DNA from: Lachnospiraceae bacterium
GTDB lineage: Bacteria > Bacillota > Clostridia > Lachnospirales > Lachnospiraceae
Length of the DNA stretch: 64,000 nucleotides
Assembly (NCBI GenBank): GCA_021772075.1
Contig: JAETNQ010000010.1
Span: forward strand, 16,144 to 80,143
Reading direction: 5' to 3'
How positions within the stretch are numbered: the stretch's first letter is position 1; each line of letters begins with the position of its first letter. Positions 1-8,506 of the stretch are shown one piece after another. The notes beneath the pieces are model-generated. The model saw nothing but the letters and a program-made list of their open reading frames with translations, was not told where the DNA came from and did no database searches. Position numbers and translations under genes: made by a program.

Positions 1-969
1 TGCCAGCGCGTCCAGTTTTTTCTCCAGATAAGGAGCCACCGCATTCACATTTTCTATTATATGGTTCTCCTCAAATAAATCAAGCACTTTATTCACCGCC
101 GCCGCTGCCAGCGGATTGCCCCCGTAAGTCGTGCCATGGTCTCCGCTCGCCAAGGAATGCCCTGCCACATGCTCCGTCATAAGAAAAGCCCCTACCGGCA
201 CGCCGCAGCCGAGCGCCTTGGCCGTCGTCATAATATCCGGCTTGACCCCGTATTTCTGCCATGCGAACATCGTTCCGGTGCGCCCCATGCCGCACTGGAT
301 TTCATCCAGTACCAGCAGGATATCCCTTTCTTCACACAGTGCTTTCACCTGCTCCATGAATTCCTTTTCGGCAGGGTAAATGCCGCCCTCGCCCTGCACC
401 GTTTCAAACAAAATAGCGCAGGTTTTTTCCGTGACCAGGTTTTTCACGCTGCCAAAATCGTTCATCCTTGCAAACCGGATATTTCCGATCATCGGCCCGA
501 AGGCTTCCCTATAGCCCGGATTGCCCGTCACCGACAAAGCGCCCATCGTCCTTCCATGGAAAGAGTGTTCCATGGCGATGATCTCATGGTCTGCGGTACC
601 GTCTTTTAAATATGCATATTTCCTCGCCGCCTTAATGGCGCCTTCCACCGCTTCCGCCCCGCTGTTCGTAAAAAACACCCGGTCCATGCCGGAAACCTTT
701 TTCAGTTTTTTTGCCGCTTCTATGGCGGGTACGTTGTAAAAATAGTTGGAGGTATGGATCAGCTTATCGATCTGTGCTTTTAACGCATCGTCATACTCTT
801 TGTTATGATAGCCCAAGGCAAAAACAGCAATGCCGGAAACAAAGTCCAGGTAACGCTTCCCTTCGATATCGTATAAGTATACCCCGTCCCCTTTCTCCAA
901 TACCACCTGGTATCTGTTGTATGTATGAAGAAGGGCTTTTTCCGCTTCTTCGATATATTCTTTCATCAT
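1..969 (-). CDS. argD: Acetylornithine aminotransferase, partial (C-terminus beyond window)
   Basis: PLP-dependent aminotransferase that converts N-acetylglutamate semialdehyde to N-acetylornithine in arginine synthesis. About 320 N-terminal residues are present; the rest lies left of base 1. Visible hallmarks are the class-III aminotransferase block LVLDEIQCGMGRTG and the PLP-lysine region TTAKALGCGVPVGA. ATG codons at 969 and 966 follow a GGGAAAGG ribosome site by about 7 bases. It is the last visible member of the minus-strand arg series, but here it follows an unrelated ATPase gene instead of lying directly behind argB. Confidence 0.93.
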   Translation of the reverse strand, partial: MMKEYIEEAEKALLHTYNRYQVVLEKGDGVYLYDIEGKRYLDFVSGIAVFALGYHNKEYDDALKAQIDKLIHTSNYFYNVPAIEAAKKLKKVSGMDRVFFTNSGAEAVEGAIKAARKYAYLKDGTADHEIIAMEHSFHGRTMGALSVTGNPGYREAFGPMIGNIRFARMNDFGSVKNLVTEKTCAILFETVQGEGGIYPAEKEFMEQVKALCEERDILLVLDEIQCGMGRTGTMFAWQKYGVKPDIMTTAKALGCGVPVGAFLMTEHVAGHSLASGDHGTTYGGNPLAAAAVNKVLDLFEENHIIENVNAVAPYLEKKLDALA

Positions 970-1027
970 TGTTATCTGCCTTTCCCTAAATTATTAAACT
1001 AAAAATATACTATTCCCTAACGGCCAA

Positions 1028-2281
1028 TCAGAATTCCAAGCTGTCCGCATTCAGCAAAAAATATTTCATTCCCATGATCACAAATCCTTCCTCATTCCTC
1101 CAAGGCTTTAACACCCCATTGACAATAACTATTTTCTTAAACGAATCGGGGATACTCCTCAGGGACTTTAATTCCTGTATTTGTTTTTCTTCCGTGGACA
1201 TATCATAAGCTACCTGGATATAATATCTTTGGCTCCCTTGGTTTACCACAAAATCAACTTCCAGCTGTTTGTGAACCCGCTTGCCCTTTTGATCGGCATC
1301 AAAAACATCAACAATACCGACATCTACGTTGTAGCCACGAAGGAGCAATTCATTATAAACAATATTTTCTATAATATGTGTCGGTTCCTGTTGCCGAAAA
1401 TTCAACTTGGCATTTCTGATACCTACATCCGTAAAATAATATTTTAAATTCGCCCCAATATATTTCCTGCCCTTGATATTATAACGATTCGCTTTAGAAA
1501 TTAAAAAAGCTTCCGTTAGCCATTCAATATGGCTGGATATCGTTTTATTGCTGTAATTGTTCCCCCGTTCACTGGAAAATGTACGGGCAATTTTGGTTGG
1601 ATTAGTAAATGCTCCAATGGATGATGCGAGAACATCTAATAATGCATCTAATTCATTCATATTTTGAATGTGGTTTCGTTCCACCACATCCTTCAGATAA
1701 ACATTGTTAAAAATATTCTTCAAATATTCTGCTTTCTGACGTTCCAGGGAAAATTTTGCAACCTGTGGAAGTCCTCCATACACCAAATATTCCCCCCACG
1801 CATCCTCGTAGCTTCCGTCATAGCACGAAAAAAACTCCGCAAAAGATAACGGATATATTCTGACCTCATCGCCTCTGCCACGAAATTCCGTTACAATATC
1901 GCTGGATAAAAATTTGGAATTGCTGCCCGTTACATATACATCGATGTTTCTTATGCGAAGCATGCTGTTCAGCATCTCCTCAAACCGCGGCATAAACTGT
2001 ACTTCATCCAAAAGCAGATAATATCTCTGCTCATCCTTTATTGCATTTCGTACAAATTGATAACATGCTTTCGGATCCCGTAGTTCTTCATTCTCAATGC
2101 CATCCAGTACGATCTCAATGATATGCTTGCTGTCCGCTCCGCTTTCCAACAAATATCTTTTAAATAATTCAAACAGAAGATATGACTTTCCGCATCTTCT
2201 GATTCCAGTAATTACTTTAATCATTCCATTGCCTTTTCGTATTTTCAGCTGCTCCATATAGGCATCTCTTTTTATTTCCAC
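1028..2281 (-). CDS. AAA family ATPase with C-terminal DUF4143-type domain
   Basis: P-loop ATPase of the archaeal-type (DUF4143) family, whose biological role is unsettled. Walker A is GIRRCGKSYLL and Walker B is YYLLLDEVQ. The second half has the family's winged-helix and nuclease-like region (FTDVGIRNAKL; LEVDFVV). The start is taken as GTG at 2281, giving VEIKRDAYMEQL, with GGGAG 7 bases upstream; a reading from 2359 would add an unlikely leader that crosses the promoter. It sits between argB and argD and has its own promoter and paired palindromes, so it looks like an independent cassette inserted into the arg operon. Confidence 0.85.
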   Translation of the reverse strand: MEIKRDAYMEQLKIRKGNGMIKVITGIRRCGKSYLLFELFKRYLLESGADSKHIIEIVLDGIENEELRDPKACYQFVRNAIKDEQRYYLLLDEVQFMPRFEEMLNSMLRIRNIDVYVTGSNSKFLSSDIVTEFRGRGDEVRIYPLSFAEFFSCYDGSYEDAWGEYLVYGGLPQVAKFSLERQKAEYLKNIFNNVYLKDVVERNHIQNMNELDALLDVLASSIGAFTNPTKIARTFSSERGNNYSNKTISSHIEWLTEAFLISKANRYNIKGRKYIGANLKYYFTDVGIRNAKLNFRQQEPTHIIENIVYNELLLRGYNVDVGIVDVFDADQKGKRVHKQLEVDFVVNQGSQRYYIQVAYDMSTEEKQIQELKSLRSIPDSFKKIVIVNGVLKPWRNEEGFVIMGMKYFLLNADSLEF

Positions 2282-2300
2282 CACATCACTCCCTGTTTTT

Positions 2301-2385
2301 GTGCATTGCACGAATTTTAGTAATAGCATTCTAGCATAGGAGAATTTACATTTCAACACCCATTACTATTTTTTGTACATTGCAC
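2301..2385 (-). promoter_or_regulatory. Promoter with two palindromic operator candidates for the AAA ATPase
   Basis: On the minus strand TTGAAA (2351-2356) and TAGAAT (2328-2333) are separated by 17 bases. The palindrome GTGCATTGCAC lies downstream at 2301-2311, and a one-mismatch copy, GTACATTGCAC, lies upstream at 2375-2385. Paired copies flanking the promoter suggest a repressor site. No regulator gene is adjacent, so the binding protein is unknown. Confidence 0.55.
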
Positions 2386-2424
2386 TTTTTTATGCAGCCG
2401 CCAGGCAAGGAAAAGAATTTAAAT

Positions 2425-3321
2425 TTAAGGATTCTGCCCGGCCGCATCCTCATCCCGCAAAATAGCGGTTCCAATCCCCCGGTTCGTAAAGATCTCCAGC
2501 AGCAGGCAATGGGGAATGCGCCCATCCAGGATATGCACCCGGCTTACCCCCTGGCGGATAGCATCCGTACAGTTGGCCAGCTTAGGCAGCATGCCGCCGC
2601 CGATATACCCTTCCTCGATCAGCCGTTCCGCTTCGGCCGCCCCCAGCCTGGAAATAAAAGAATTCTTATCGTCAATATCCTTATACAGCCCCTCGATATC
2701 GGTAAGAAATGCCAGCTTTTCCGCATGGACCGCCTTCGCAATCGCGCACGCCGCATCGTCTGCATTGATATTATAGGTATGAAAGCCGTCATCCAATCCG
2801 ACCGGAGCCACGATCGGCAAAAAATCCTTTTCCAGCAAGTCATAAAGCACTTTCGGGTTTACCTCCTTAATATCGCCCACAAAACCGATATCCTTTCCGT
2901 CGGAATATTTCTTATCCACCGTCAGAAGGCCTCCGTCCTTGCCGCTGATCCCTACCGCTTTTACGCCCAGCTCCTGCACCATGGTTACAAGGCTTTTGTT
3001 CACTTTGGAAAGAACCATCTCCGCGATCTCCATCGTCTCTTCGTCCGTCACGCGCAGACCGTTGACAAACTGCGGCTCCTTCCCCACCTTGCCGACCCAC
3101 CGGCTGATCTCCTTGCCGCCTCCATGCACGATAATCGGCTTAAATCCCACCAGCTTTAACAAAGTGACATCCTTAATGACATTCTTCTGCAATTCCTCGT
3201 TGCTCATCGCGCTTCCGCCATATTTTACCACGATGATCTTGCGGTTGAACTGCTGTATGTAAGGCAGGGCCTCGATCAGCACCTCCGCCTTCCTCAATAC
3301 TTCCGTCATATCCTTATCCAT
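2425..3321 (-). CDS. argB: Acetylglutamate kinase
   Basis: Phosphorylates N-acetylglutamate with ATP, the second step of arginine synthesis. The protein has 298 residues, normal for the family. Amino-acid-kinase motifs are VVKYGGSAM near residue 30 (ATP-binding Lys-Gly-Gly), IVHGGGKEI (substrate loop) and INADDAA near the C-terminal third. ATG at 3321 has GAGGAG 5 bases upstream. It lies 40 bases after argJ in the same direction, so the two are probably co-transcribed. Whether it is feedback-inhibited by arginine cannot be read with certainty. Confidence 0.96.
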   Translation of the reverse strand: MDKDMTEVLRKAEVLIEALPYIQQFNRKIIVVKYGGSAMSNEELQKNVIKDVTLLKLVGFKPIIVHGGGKEISRWVGKVGKEPQFVNGLRVTDEETMEIAEMVLSKVNKSLVTMVQELGVKAVGISGKDGGLLTVDKKYSDGKDIGFVGDIKEVNPKVLYDLLEKDFLPIVAPVGLDDGFHTYNINADDAACAIAKAVHAEKLAFLTDIEGLYKDIDDKNSFISRLGAAEAERLIEEGYIGGGMLPKLANCTDAIRQGVSRVHILDGRIPHCLLLEIFTNRGIGTAILRDEDAAGQNP

Positions 3322-3361
3322 TTGTTCTCCTCATTTCCGCGCCGCCGCGCATATATTTTAC

Positions 3362-4627
3362 TCAGCTCCGGTAATCCGCATTAATCTTCACGTAATCATA
3401 AGTCAGGTCGCAGCCCCAGGCACAGGCTTCGCAATCCCCCATCTTCATATCCACAACCACCCGCACTTCCGGCAGGGAAAGGATCTGCGTCGCCTCTTCC
3501 TCGCTGTAATCCGCCGCAGCCCCGTCTTTATAAATCTGTATCCGCCTATCCATCCCTTGGGATGGATTACCGCCTCCTTGGGATGGATTACCTTCCCCTT
3601 CAAAAAACAGCTCGATATTTTCCGGGTCAAAGGATACGCCGGAATAGCCCAATGCGCAGAGGATCCTCCCCCAGTTGGCATCATGACCGAAAATGGCCGC
3701 CTTTGTCAAGCTGGAACAGATGACGGACTTGCTTAAAATCCTCGCCTCCTCCTTCGTTCTGGCATGGATTACCCGGGTTTCAAAAAGAGCCGTCGCCCCT
3801 TCGCCGTCCCCCGCCATTTTCTTTGCCAGCGTTTCGTTTACTATATGAAGGGCTTCCACAAACTGTCCATAGCGTTCGTCTTTGCTGGTAATCTCTTCAT
3901 TGCCCGCCATGCCGTTTGCCAGCACGAGCAGCGTATCGTTCGTGGAAGTATCGCCGTCCACCGAAACCATATTGAAAGTGTCTTTTACATCCTCCCGCAG
4001 GGCCTCCTGGAGCAGTTCTTTGGAAATAGCAATATCCGTCGTCACAAACCCCAGCATGGTACACATATCGGGGTGGATCATGCCGGAACCTTTGCACATG
4101 CCGCCAAGCGTCACCGTCTTCCCGTCTATTTCAAACTGCACGGCTGCTTCCTTGGACACCGTGTCCGTCGTCATAATGGCTTCCGCCGCCATCCTTCCCG
4201 CTTCCCTGCCCTCCGACTTGATCCGGGCAAGCTCTTCTATTCCTGCCGTTATCTTTTCCACCGGAATCTGCATCCCGATCACTCCGGTAGAAGCAACCAG
4301 CACCGCATCCTCCGAAACATCCAGCCGCTGTGCCGCGCGCTCCGCCGTCTTTTTGCAGCAGTCATACCCCGCCGCCCCCGTACAGGCATTAGCGATTCCC
4401 GCGTTGATTACCACCGCCTGGGCATAGGCGGAATGCTCCACCACATTTTTATCCCAAAGCACCGGGGCCGCTTTTACTACATTGGAAGTAAAAACCCCTG
4501 CCGCTTTGCAGGGAACCCGGCTGTAAATGACCGCCATATCCTTTCTGTCCTTATATTTGATTCCCGCCGCCGTTCCGGCTGCCTCGAACCCTTTTGCCGC
4601 AGTCACGCCGCCGTCTATTTTTTTCAT
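3362..4627 (-). CDS. argJ: Bifunctional glutamate N-acetyltransferase / ornithine acetyltransferase
   Basis: Recycles the acetyl group from acetylornithine to glutamate. The protein has 421 residues and is made as a precursor that cuts itself. The self-cleavage site reads HPDMCTMLGF with the nucleophilic Thr at about residue 190; the usual Ala before it is Cys here. An odd glycine-rich insert, two 7-residue repeats containing GNPSQG, lies in the beta-chain around 3551-3592 and is encoded by a 21-bp tandem repeat. The reading frame stays open, so activity is probably kept. ATG at 4627 has AGGAG about 10 bases upstream. Confidence 0.95.
   Translation of the reverse strand: MKKIDGGVTAAKGFEAAGTAAGIKYKDRKDMAVIYSRVPCKAAGVFTSNVVKAAPVLWDKNVVEHSAYAQAVVINAGIANACTGAAGYDCCKKTAERAAQRLDVSEDAVLVASTGVIGMQIPVEKITAGIEELARIKSEGREAGRMAAEAIMTTDTVSKEAAVQFEIDGKTVTLGGMCKGSGMIHPDMCTMLGFVTTDIAISKELLQEALREDVKDTFNMVSVDGDTSTNDTLLVLANGMAGNEEITSKDERYGQFVEALHIVNETLAKKMAGDGEGATALFETRVIHARTKEEARILSKSVICSSLTKAAIFGHDANWGRILCALGYSGVSFDPENIELFFEGEGNPSQGGGNPSQGMDRRIQIYKDGAAADYSEEEATQILSLPEVRVVVDMKMGDCEACAWGCDLTYDYVKINADYRS
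3551..3592 (-). repeat. 21-bp in-frame tandem repeat inside argJ
   Basis: The 15-mer TTGGGATGGATTACC appears at 3557-3571 and again at 3578-3592. The unit includes the palindrome CCATCCC-TT-GGGATGG. It encodes two GNPSQG motifs in ArgJ, at a place where relatives normally have a short loop. Confidence 0.85.
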
Positions 4628-4662
4628 CGCTGTTTTGCTCCTTTCACTTTATCCGCCGCTTA

Positions 4663-4716
4663 ATGCCGCAAGTCAAATACCCCTCCCCAAGGGGCGGGGT
4701 ATTTGACTCGCGGCAT
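4663..4716. repeat. REP-like palindromic element, copy 1
   Basis: A near-perfect long hairpin of 54 bases lies between the mazF stop and argJ: ATGCCGC-A-GTCAAATACCCC pairs with GGGGTATTTGACT-C-GCGGCAT around an inner CCCC/GGGG stem. There is no run of T after it on either strand, so it is not a classic terminator. A relative lies at 18778-18818, aligned over 41 bases with roughly 30 matches. Confidence 0.75.
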
Positions 4717-4719
4717 TTC

Positions 4720-5046
4720 CTACATAAAACTAATGATCAATTCCTTTGCTTCGTTCCATAAATCCTCTGGACATTCTTCTTTAAACCGAGCATTTCTGGC
4801 ACCAACATCTAACATTTTTGCCTGGTCACATAATATCACGCCTGTCGTTTGCGTCCGTTCATCCAGTTCTATATGAAATGGATGCTTTTTATTTGTATTT
4901 GTTATTGGACAAACAAGAGCTAATGAACTATGATGATTCAAGACATTATTGCTCAAAATAATTGCCGGTCTTCTTCCGCTCTGTTCATGACCTTTTTGAG
5001 GGTTAAAATCGATAACAATGATATCGCCTTGTTTATAAGTCACCAA
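4720..5046 (-). CDS. mazF: MazF/PemK-type endoribonuclease toxin
   Basis: Sequence-specific mRNA-cleaving toxin of a type II toxin-antitoxin pair; 108 residues, a normal length. Family features are the N-terminal GDIIVIDFNPQKGHEQSGRRPAIILS, split here as the Asp/Phe strand and the catalytic-loop Arg of SGRRPA, and the conserved LVCPITN strand. Its start overlaps the end of the antitoxin gene by 7 bases, the usual arrangement that couples their translation. The cut sequence cannot be predicted from this reading. Confidence 0.93.
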   Translation of the reverse strand: MVTYKQGDIIVIDFNPQKGHEQSGRRPAIILSNNVLNHHSSLALVCPITNTNKKHPFHIELDERTQTTGVILCDQAKMLDVGARNARFKEECPEDLWNEAKELIISFM

Positions 5047-5345
5047 ATCTCATTACCCTTCGGGCCGCCTACATCAGCCTCTTGCGTGCTTTCGACATAA
5101 ATTTCATCAATCGGTCTTTTGTAGAAGGCCTCCAACCTTTCTGTTAAATTAAGATATTTCGGCTTATTGACTTTCTCAACAGTCATTTTTCCATCGTAAA
5201 CATTTATCCCTACAGTATCATTCTCTTGTAAACCCATTTGTGCCAATATTTCTTTTGGCAATCTGATCCCCTGGCTGTTTCCCCACCTCCTTATATTAGT
5301 TTGTATTGCATAATTGCTATCCTTCTGTGTGACTATTCCTTGCAT
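5040..5345 (-). CDS. mazE: MazE-type antitoxin (AbrB/SpoVT DNA-binding fold)
   Basis: Labile antitoxin of about 101 residues that neutralises the MazF partner and usually represses its own operon. The swapped-hairpin DNA-binding domain is visible as IRRWGNSQGIRLPKEILAQMG. The start at 5345 (MQGIVTQKD) is chosen because AGGAGAAAAGGG lies just upstream and because the promoter lies above it; an upstream in-frame ATG at 5420 falls in the -35 box. The C-terminal third, rich in acidic residues, should be the toxin-binding tail. Confidence 0.9.
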   Translation of the reverse strand: MQGIVTQKDSNYAIQTNIRRWGNSQGIRLPKEILAQMGLQENDTVGINVYDGKMTVEKVNKPKYLNLTERLEAFYKRPIDEIYVESTQEADVGGPKGNEIW

Positions 5346-5360
5346 CCCTTTTCTCCTTTG

Positions 5361-5420
5361 CAGTATATACGATGGATATACTTTTAATCTTAGTATATAC
5401 AAAGTATATCTTTTTGTCAA
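5361..5420 (-). promoter_or_regulatory. mazEF promoter and autoregulatory repeats
   Basis: TTGACA (5415-5420) and TATACT (5392-5397) are separated by exactly 17 bases, close to an ideal vegetative promoter. Copies of GTATATAC or GGATATAC cluster at 5363-5410, and one covers the -10 box. This is where a MazE-MazF complex would be expected to bind, so the pair likely has transcription independent of the arg operon. Confidence 0.75.
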
Positions 5421-5479
5421 GGAAGCTATTCATCATCTCACAATAACTGTTCATTTTCCATTTTTTACAGCATTGCTTT

Positions 5480-5923
5480 TCATCGGTTAAAAGCCACGAT
5501 ATTTTCCTTATTCAGCACAAAATCATAATAATTCAAATCTTCCCTTTTCGTCCACCCGATCCTGTTCCAAAACGCGTTCCCTACATCGTTTTTCGTAAAC
5601 GCGATCAGGGAAATCTTGCTGATCTTCTCCTTCTTCAACGCTTCCATGGCAAACACCACCATCGCCTTTCCGATCCCCCTCATCCGGTAATCCTCATGGA
5701 CGCATACATGGTACATGCAGCCCCTTCTCCCGTCATGCCCGCAAAGGATCGCCCCTACGACTTTTCCGTCCTCCCAGGCTACCACGCTGGTTCCCGGATT
5801 CCTCGCCAGAAAACGTTCCACCCCTTCCCTCGAATCGTCGATGCTGCGCATGGCAAATCCCTTAATGCTCATCCAAAGGGCATACACTCCTTCATAATCC
5901 TCGATTGTCATCGTCCGTATCAT
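5480..5923 (-). CDS. GNAT family N-acetyltransferase
   Basis: Protein of 147 residues with the GNAT core: acetyl-CoA loop in HEDYRMRGIGKAMV (R/Q-x-x-G-x-A form) and the C-terminal NAFWNRIGW helix. ATG at 5923 overlaps the argC stop codon (ATGA), so the two are translationally coupled. That tight link suggests a role in arginine synthesis, possibly priming N-acetylglutamate, but ArgJ already recycles acetyl groups and no substrate-specific residues can be named. A longer upstream reading would run inside argC and is not preferred. Confidence 0.85.
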   Translation of the reverse strand: MIRTMTIEDYEGVYALWMSIKGFAMRSIDDSREGVERFLARNPGTSVVAWEDGKVVGAILCGHDGRRGCMYHVCVHEDYRMRGIGKAMVVFAMEALKKEKISKISLIAFTKNDVGNAFWNRIGWTKREDLNYYDFVLNKENIVAFNR

Positions 5924-6870
5924 ATATTCAGCCCTTTCTCCTCTCCGCATCCCAGCATCAGGTTCAAGCACTGCACCGCCGCCCCTGACGCCCCTTTCCC
6001 AAGATTGTCAAACTGAGCCGTCAGCACGATCCGCTCTTCATTTCCCGTCACATAAATCCGAAGCCCGTCCCAGCCCGAGCAGCCGTTGCCGGCCATCATG
6101 CCGCCCTCCAGCTCTTCCTCCGCTCCGGCTTCCATTACCTTTATGAATCTCTGCCCCTTATAATATTCCACAAAAAATCCCCTCAGTCCGTCCGCCCCGG
6201 CATACCCTTCTAGGAATTCCCCATAGACCGGGACGGAAACCACCATCCCGCTGTAATAGTCCGCCACGATCGGCGAAAACAGCGGCTCCCTCGCCAGCCC
6301 TGCAATCTTCTTCATTTCTTTTAAATGCTTATGCTTTTGGGAAAGCGCATACTCCCTCGGCGCATCCAGTTCCGGTTTCCGCCCTTCCGCTTCATACTGG
6401 GCGATCATCTTCTTTCCCCCTCCGCTGTACCCGGTGAGGGAAAACGCCGAGAACGGATAATCCGCCGCCAATACTTTCGAAGCAACCAGCGGATAAACCA
6501 GCGAAATAAACCCGGTCGCATGGCAGCCCGGCACCGCGATCCGCTTCCCGCCGGCAACCGCTTCCCGCTGCTTTGCCGAAAGCTCCGGGAAGCCATAAAC
6601 CCACCCCTCTTCCGTCCTATGAGCCGTAGACGTATCGATAACCCTGACATTTCCATTCTCCACAAGCCCCGCCGATTCCCTCGCCGCCGCATCCGGCAGA
6701 CAAAGGAAAACCACATCCGCCGAATTCAGCAGCCTCTTTCTTTCCCCTATATCCTTTCTCAATTCCGGATCAATCGGCAAAAGCTCAATATCCTCCCGCC
6801 CTTCAAACCTTTCATATATCCTCAGCCCCGTAGTGCCTTCGCTTCCATCAATAAATATCCTCGTCTTCAT
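5920..6870 (-). CDS. argC: N-acetyl-gamma-glutamyl-phosphate reductase (type 2)
   Basis: NADPH-dependent reductase that makes N-acetylglutamate semialdehyde. With 316 residues it belongs to the shorter type-2 ArgC group. The N-terminal nucleotide-binding turn is IDGSEGTTGLR, and the catalytic Cys is in VPGCHATGF near residue 115. It is the first gene of the minus-strand arg series and lies behind a leader packed with tandem palindromes. The ATG at 6870 has only a weak ribosome site (AAAAGGACGATAGGA region), which may make the leader structure more important. Confidence 0.95.
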   Translation of the reverse strand: MKTRIFIDGSEGTTGLRIYERFEGREDIELLPIDPELRKDIGERKRLLNSADVVFLCLPDAAARESAGLVENGNVRVIDTSTAHRTEEGWVYGFPELSAKQREAVAGGKRIAVPGCHATGFISLVYPLVASKVLAADYPFSAFSLTGYSGGGKKMIAQYEAEGRKPELDAPREYALSQKHKHLKEMKKIAGLAREPLFSPIVADYYSGMVVSVPVYGEFLEGYAGADGLRGFFVEYYKGQRFIKVMEAGAEEELEGGMMAGNGCSGWDGLRIYVTGNEERIVLTAQFDNLGKGASGAAVQCLNLMLGCGEEKGLNI

Positions 6871-6906
6871 ACCATTCCTATCGTCCTTTTTCTTTTTTAT
6901 TCCTGC

Positions 6907-6990
6907 AAGTGAAAATCACTAAAGTGAAAATCACTAAAGTGAAAATCACTAAAGTGAAAATCACTAAAGTGAAAATCACTAAAGTGATTA
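6907..6990. repeat. Five tandem 15-bp palindromic units in the argC leader
   Basis: The unit GTGAAAATCACTAAA repeats with a 15-base period from 6909, 6924, 6939, 6954 and 6969, and a partial unit follows at 6984. Each unit holds AGTGA-N3-TCACT, a small hairpin or dimer-binding site. The array lies just downstream of the predicted argC start of transcription and so would be transcribed into its leader. Confidence 0.95.
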
Positions 6991-7004
6991 GAAGTACTTC
7001 TCAC

Positions 7005-7033
7005 ACTATACACTTTCTCCCCTAAAATCTCAA
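7005..7033 (-). promoter_or_regulatory. argC promoter
   Basis: TTGAGA (7028-7033) and TATAGT (7005-7010) on the minus strand with a 17-base spacer. Transcription would begin near 6998, immediately before the tandem palindromes. A perfect 12-bp palindrome, AGAAGTACTTCT, lies at about 6989-7000 on the predicted start point. Confidence 0.65.
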
Positions 7034-7077
7034 TCCCCTTATTCAAACAGCGGAAAGGAGGCCGTTTTCCCTCGTAT

Positions 7078-7202
7078 TGTATAAATATACTACATATTTG
7101 AATATTATGCAATACATGTTTTATATTACAAGATTTTACAGTATTTATACCTATTTTTTATACATAACGCCACTTGCATTTCCTTTCATAATGTTGTATA
7201 TT
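7078..7202 (+). promoter_or_regulatory. argG promoter and possible arginine-repressor boxes
   Basis: TTGCAT (7174-7179) and TATATT (7197-7202) have a 17-base spacer. Upstream there are AT-rich partial palindromes, TGTATAAATATACTA (7079-7093) and GTATTTATAC (7141-7150), that resemble ArgR boxes in size and composition. The match is loose and is offered only as a candidate. Confidence 0.5.
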
Positions 7203-7239
7203 GTTTGCAGTATTAAATAAGACTTGGAGGCATGGATCG

Positions 7240-8454
7240 ATGAAAGAAAAAGTAGTATTAGCTTATTCCGGCGGACTGGACACTACCGCCATTATTCCCT
7301 GGTTAAAAGAAAATTTTGATTATGAAGTCATCTGCGTATGCGTTGACTGCGGGCAAGGCGAAGAATTAGACGGCCTGGAAGAAAGAGCCAAATTCTGCGG
7401 CGCGGCAAAATTATACATAGAAGACGTCACCGACGAATTCTGCGACGAATATATCATGCCATGCGTGCAGGCCCATGCGGTATACGAAAACAAATATCTG
7501 CTCGGCACCTCCATGGCGCGGCCGCTCATTGCAAAAAAACTGGTGGACATCGCCCGCAAGGAAGGGGCATCCGCTATCTGCCACGGCGCTACCGGCAAAG
7601 GCAATGACCAGATCCGTTTTGAGCTGGGCATCAAAGCCCTGGCTCCCGACTTAAAGATCATCGCTGCCTGGAGAAATGAAAAATGGACCTTGGATTCCCG
7701 CGAATCCGAAATCGAATACTGCAAAGCCCATGGCATCGATCTGCCTTTTTCGGCGGATTCCTCTTACAGCCGCGACCGCAACCTCTGGCATATCAGCCAT
7801 GAGGGCCTCGAACTGGAAGACCCGGCCAGCGAGCCGAACTACGAGCATCTCCTCGTCCTGGGCACGACCCCGGAAAAGGCTCCTGATGAGGGCGAATACG
7901 TGACTATGGCTTTCGAAAAAGGAATACCCGTTTCCATTAACGGCCGTAAAATGAAAACCGCCGACATTATCCGCGAACTCAACGCCCTTGGCGGCAAGCA
8001 CGGCATCGGCATCGTGGATATCGTAGAAAACCGCGTGGTCGGCATGAAATCCCGCGGCGTATATGAGACTCCCGGCGGAACCATCCTTTACGAAGCGCAC
8101 CAGCAGCTGGAGGAACTGATTCTGGACAGGGATACTTATGCGCTCAAAGAAGACATGGGCAACAAGCTGGCACAGATCGTTTACGAAGGAAAATGGTTTA
8201 CTCCTTTACGGGAAGCTGTACAAGCGTTCATCGAGTCCACACAGCGTTATGTAACCGGCGAAGTGAAATTCAAGCTTTATAAAGGCAATATCATAAAGGC
8301 TGGAACCACTTCCCCCTATTCTTTATATAATGAAAGCATTGCTTCCTTCACCACCGGCGATCTGTACGACCACCACGACGCGGAAGGCTTTATCAACCTT
8401 TTCGGCCTCTCCTGCAAGGTCCGCGCCATGAAGATGCAGGAAGCGCAAAAATAA
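7240..8454 (+). CDS. argG: Argininosuccinate synthase
   Basis: Joins citrulline and aspartate with ATP cleavage to argininosuccinate. The protein has 404 residues, normal for the family. The N-terminal pyrophosphatase loop is [25 protein letters not shown] and [14 protein letters not shown] are the substrate and nucleotide blocks. ATG at 7240 is preferred over an upstream TTG at 7201, because TGGAGG precedes it by 9 bases and because 7201 is within the -10 box. It is transcribed away from argC. argH is not in the window. Confidence 0.97.
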   Translation: MKEKVVLAYSGGLDTTAIIPWLKENFDYEVICVCVDCGQGEELDGLEERAKFCGAAKLYIEDVTDEFCDEYIMPCVQAHAVYENKYLLGTSMARPLIAKKLVDIARKEGASAICHGATGKGNDQIRFELGIKALAPDLKIIAAWRNEKWTLDSRESEIEYCKAHGIDLPFSADSSYSRDRNLWHISHEGLELEDPASEPNYEHLLVLGTTPEKAPDEGEYVTMAFEKGIPVSINGRKMKTADIIRELNALGGKHGIGIVDIVENRVVGMKSRGVYETPGGTILYEAHQQLEELILDRDTYALKEDMGNKLAQIVYEGKWFTPLREAVQAFIESTQRYVTGEVKFKLYKGNIIKAGTTSPYSLYNESIASFTTGDLYDHHDAEGFINLFGLSCKVRAMKMQEAQK

Positions 8455-8506
8455 CCCTCCCAACAGGCCGCATTTTTTACCGGTTCCGGACAACAGAAGA
8501 AAAGGA

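Noticed and set aside
2380..3159. Long plus-strand frame opposite argB
   Set aside because: It is a mirror of the well-supported argB gene; the composition is His/Arg/Gln-rich and matches nothing.
3764..4663. 299-residue plus-strand frame opposite argJ
   Set aside because: Antisense shadow of argJ with no ribosome site or recognisable domain.
6907..6990. CRISPR array
   Set aside because: The units are 15 bases and contiguous with no unique spacers.
6897..7112. 71-residue frame made of repeated HFSDF units
   Set aside because: The repeat protein is simply the 15-bp palindrome array read as codons in the argC leader; no start signal.
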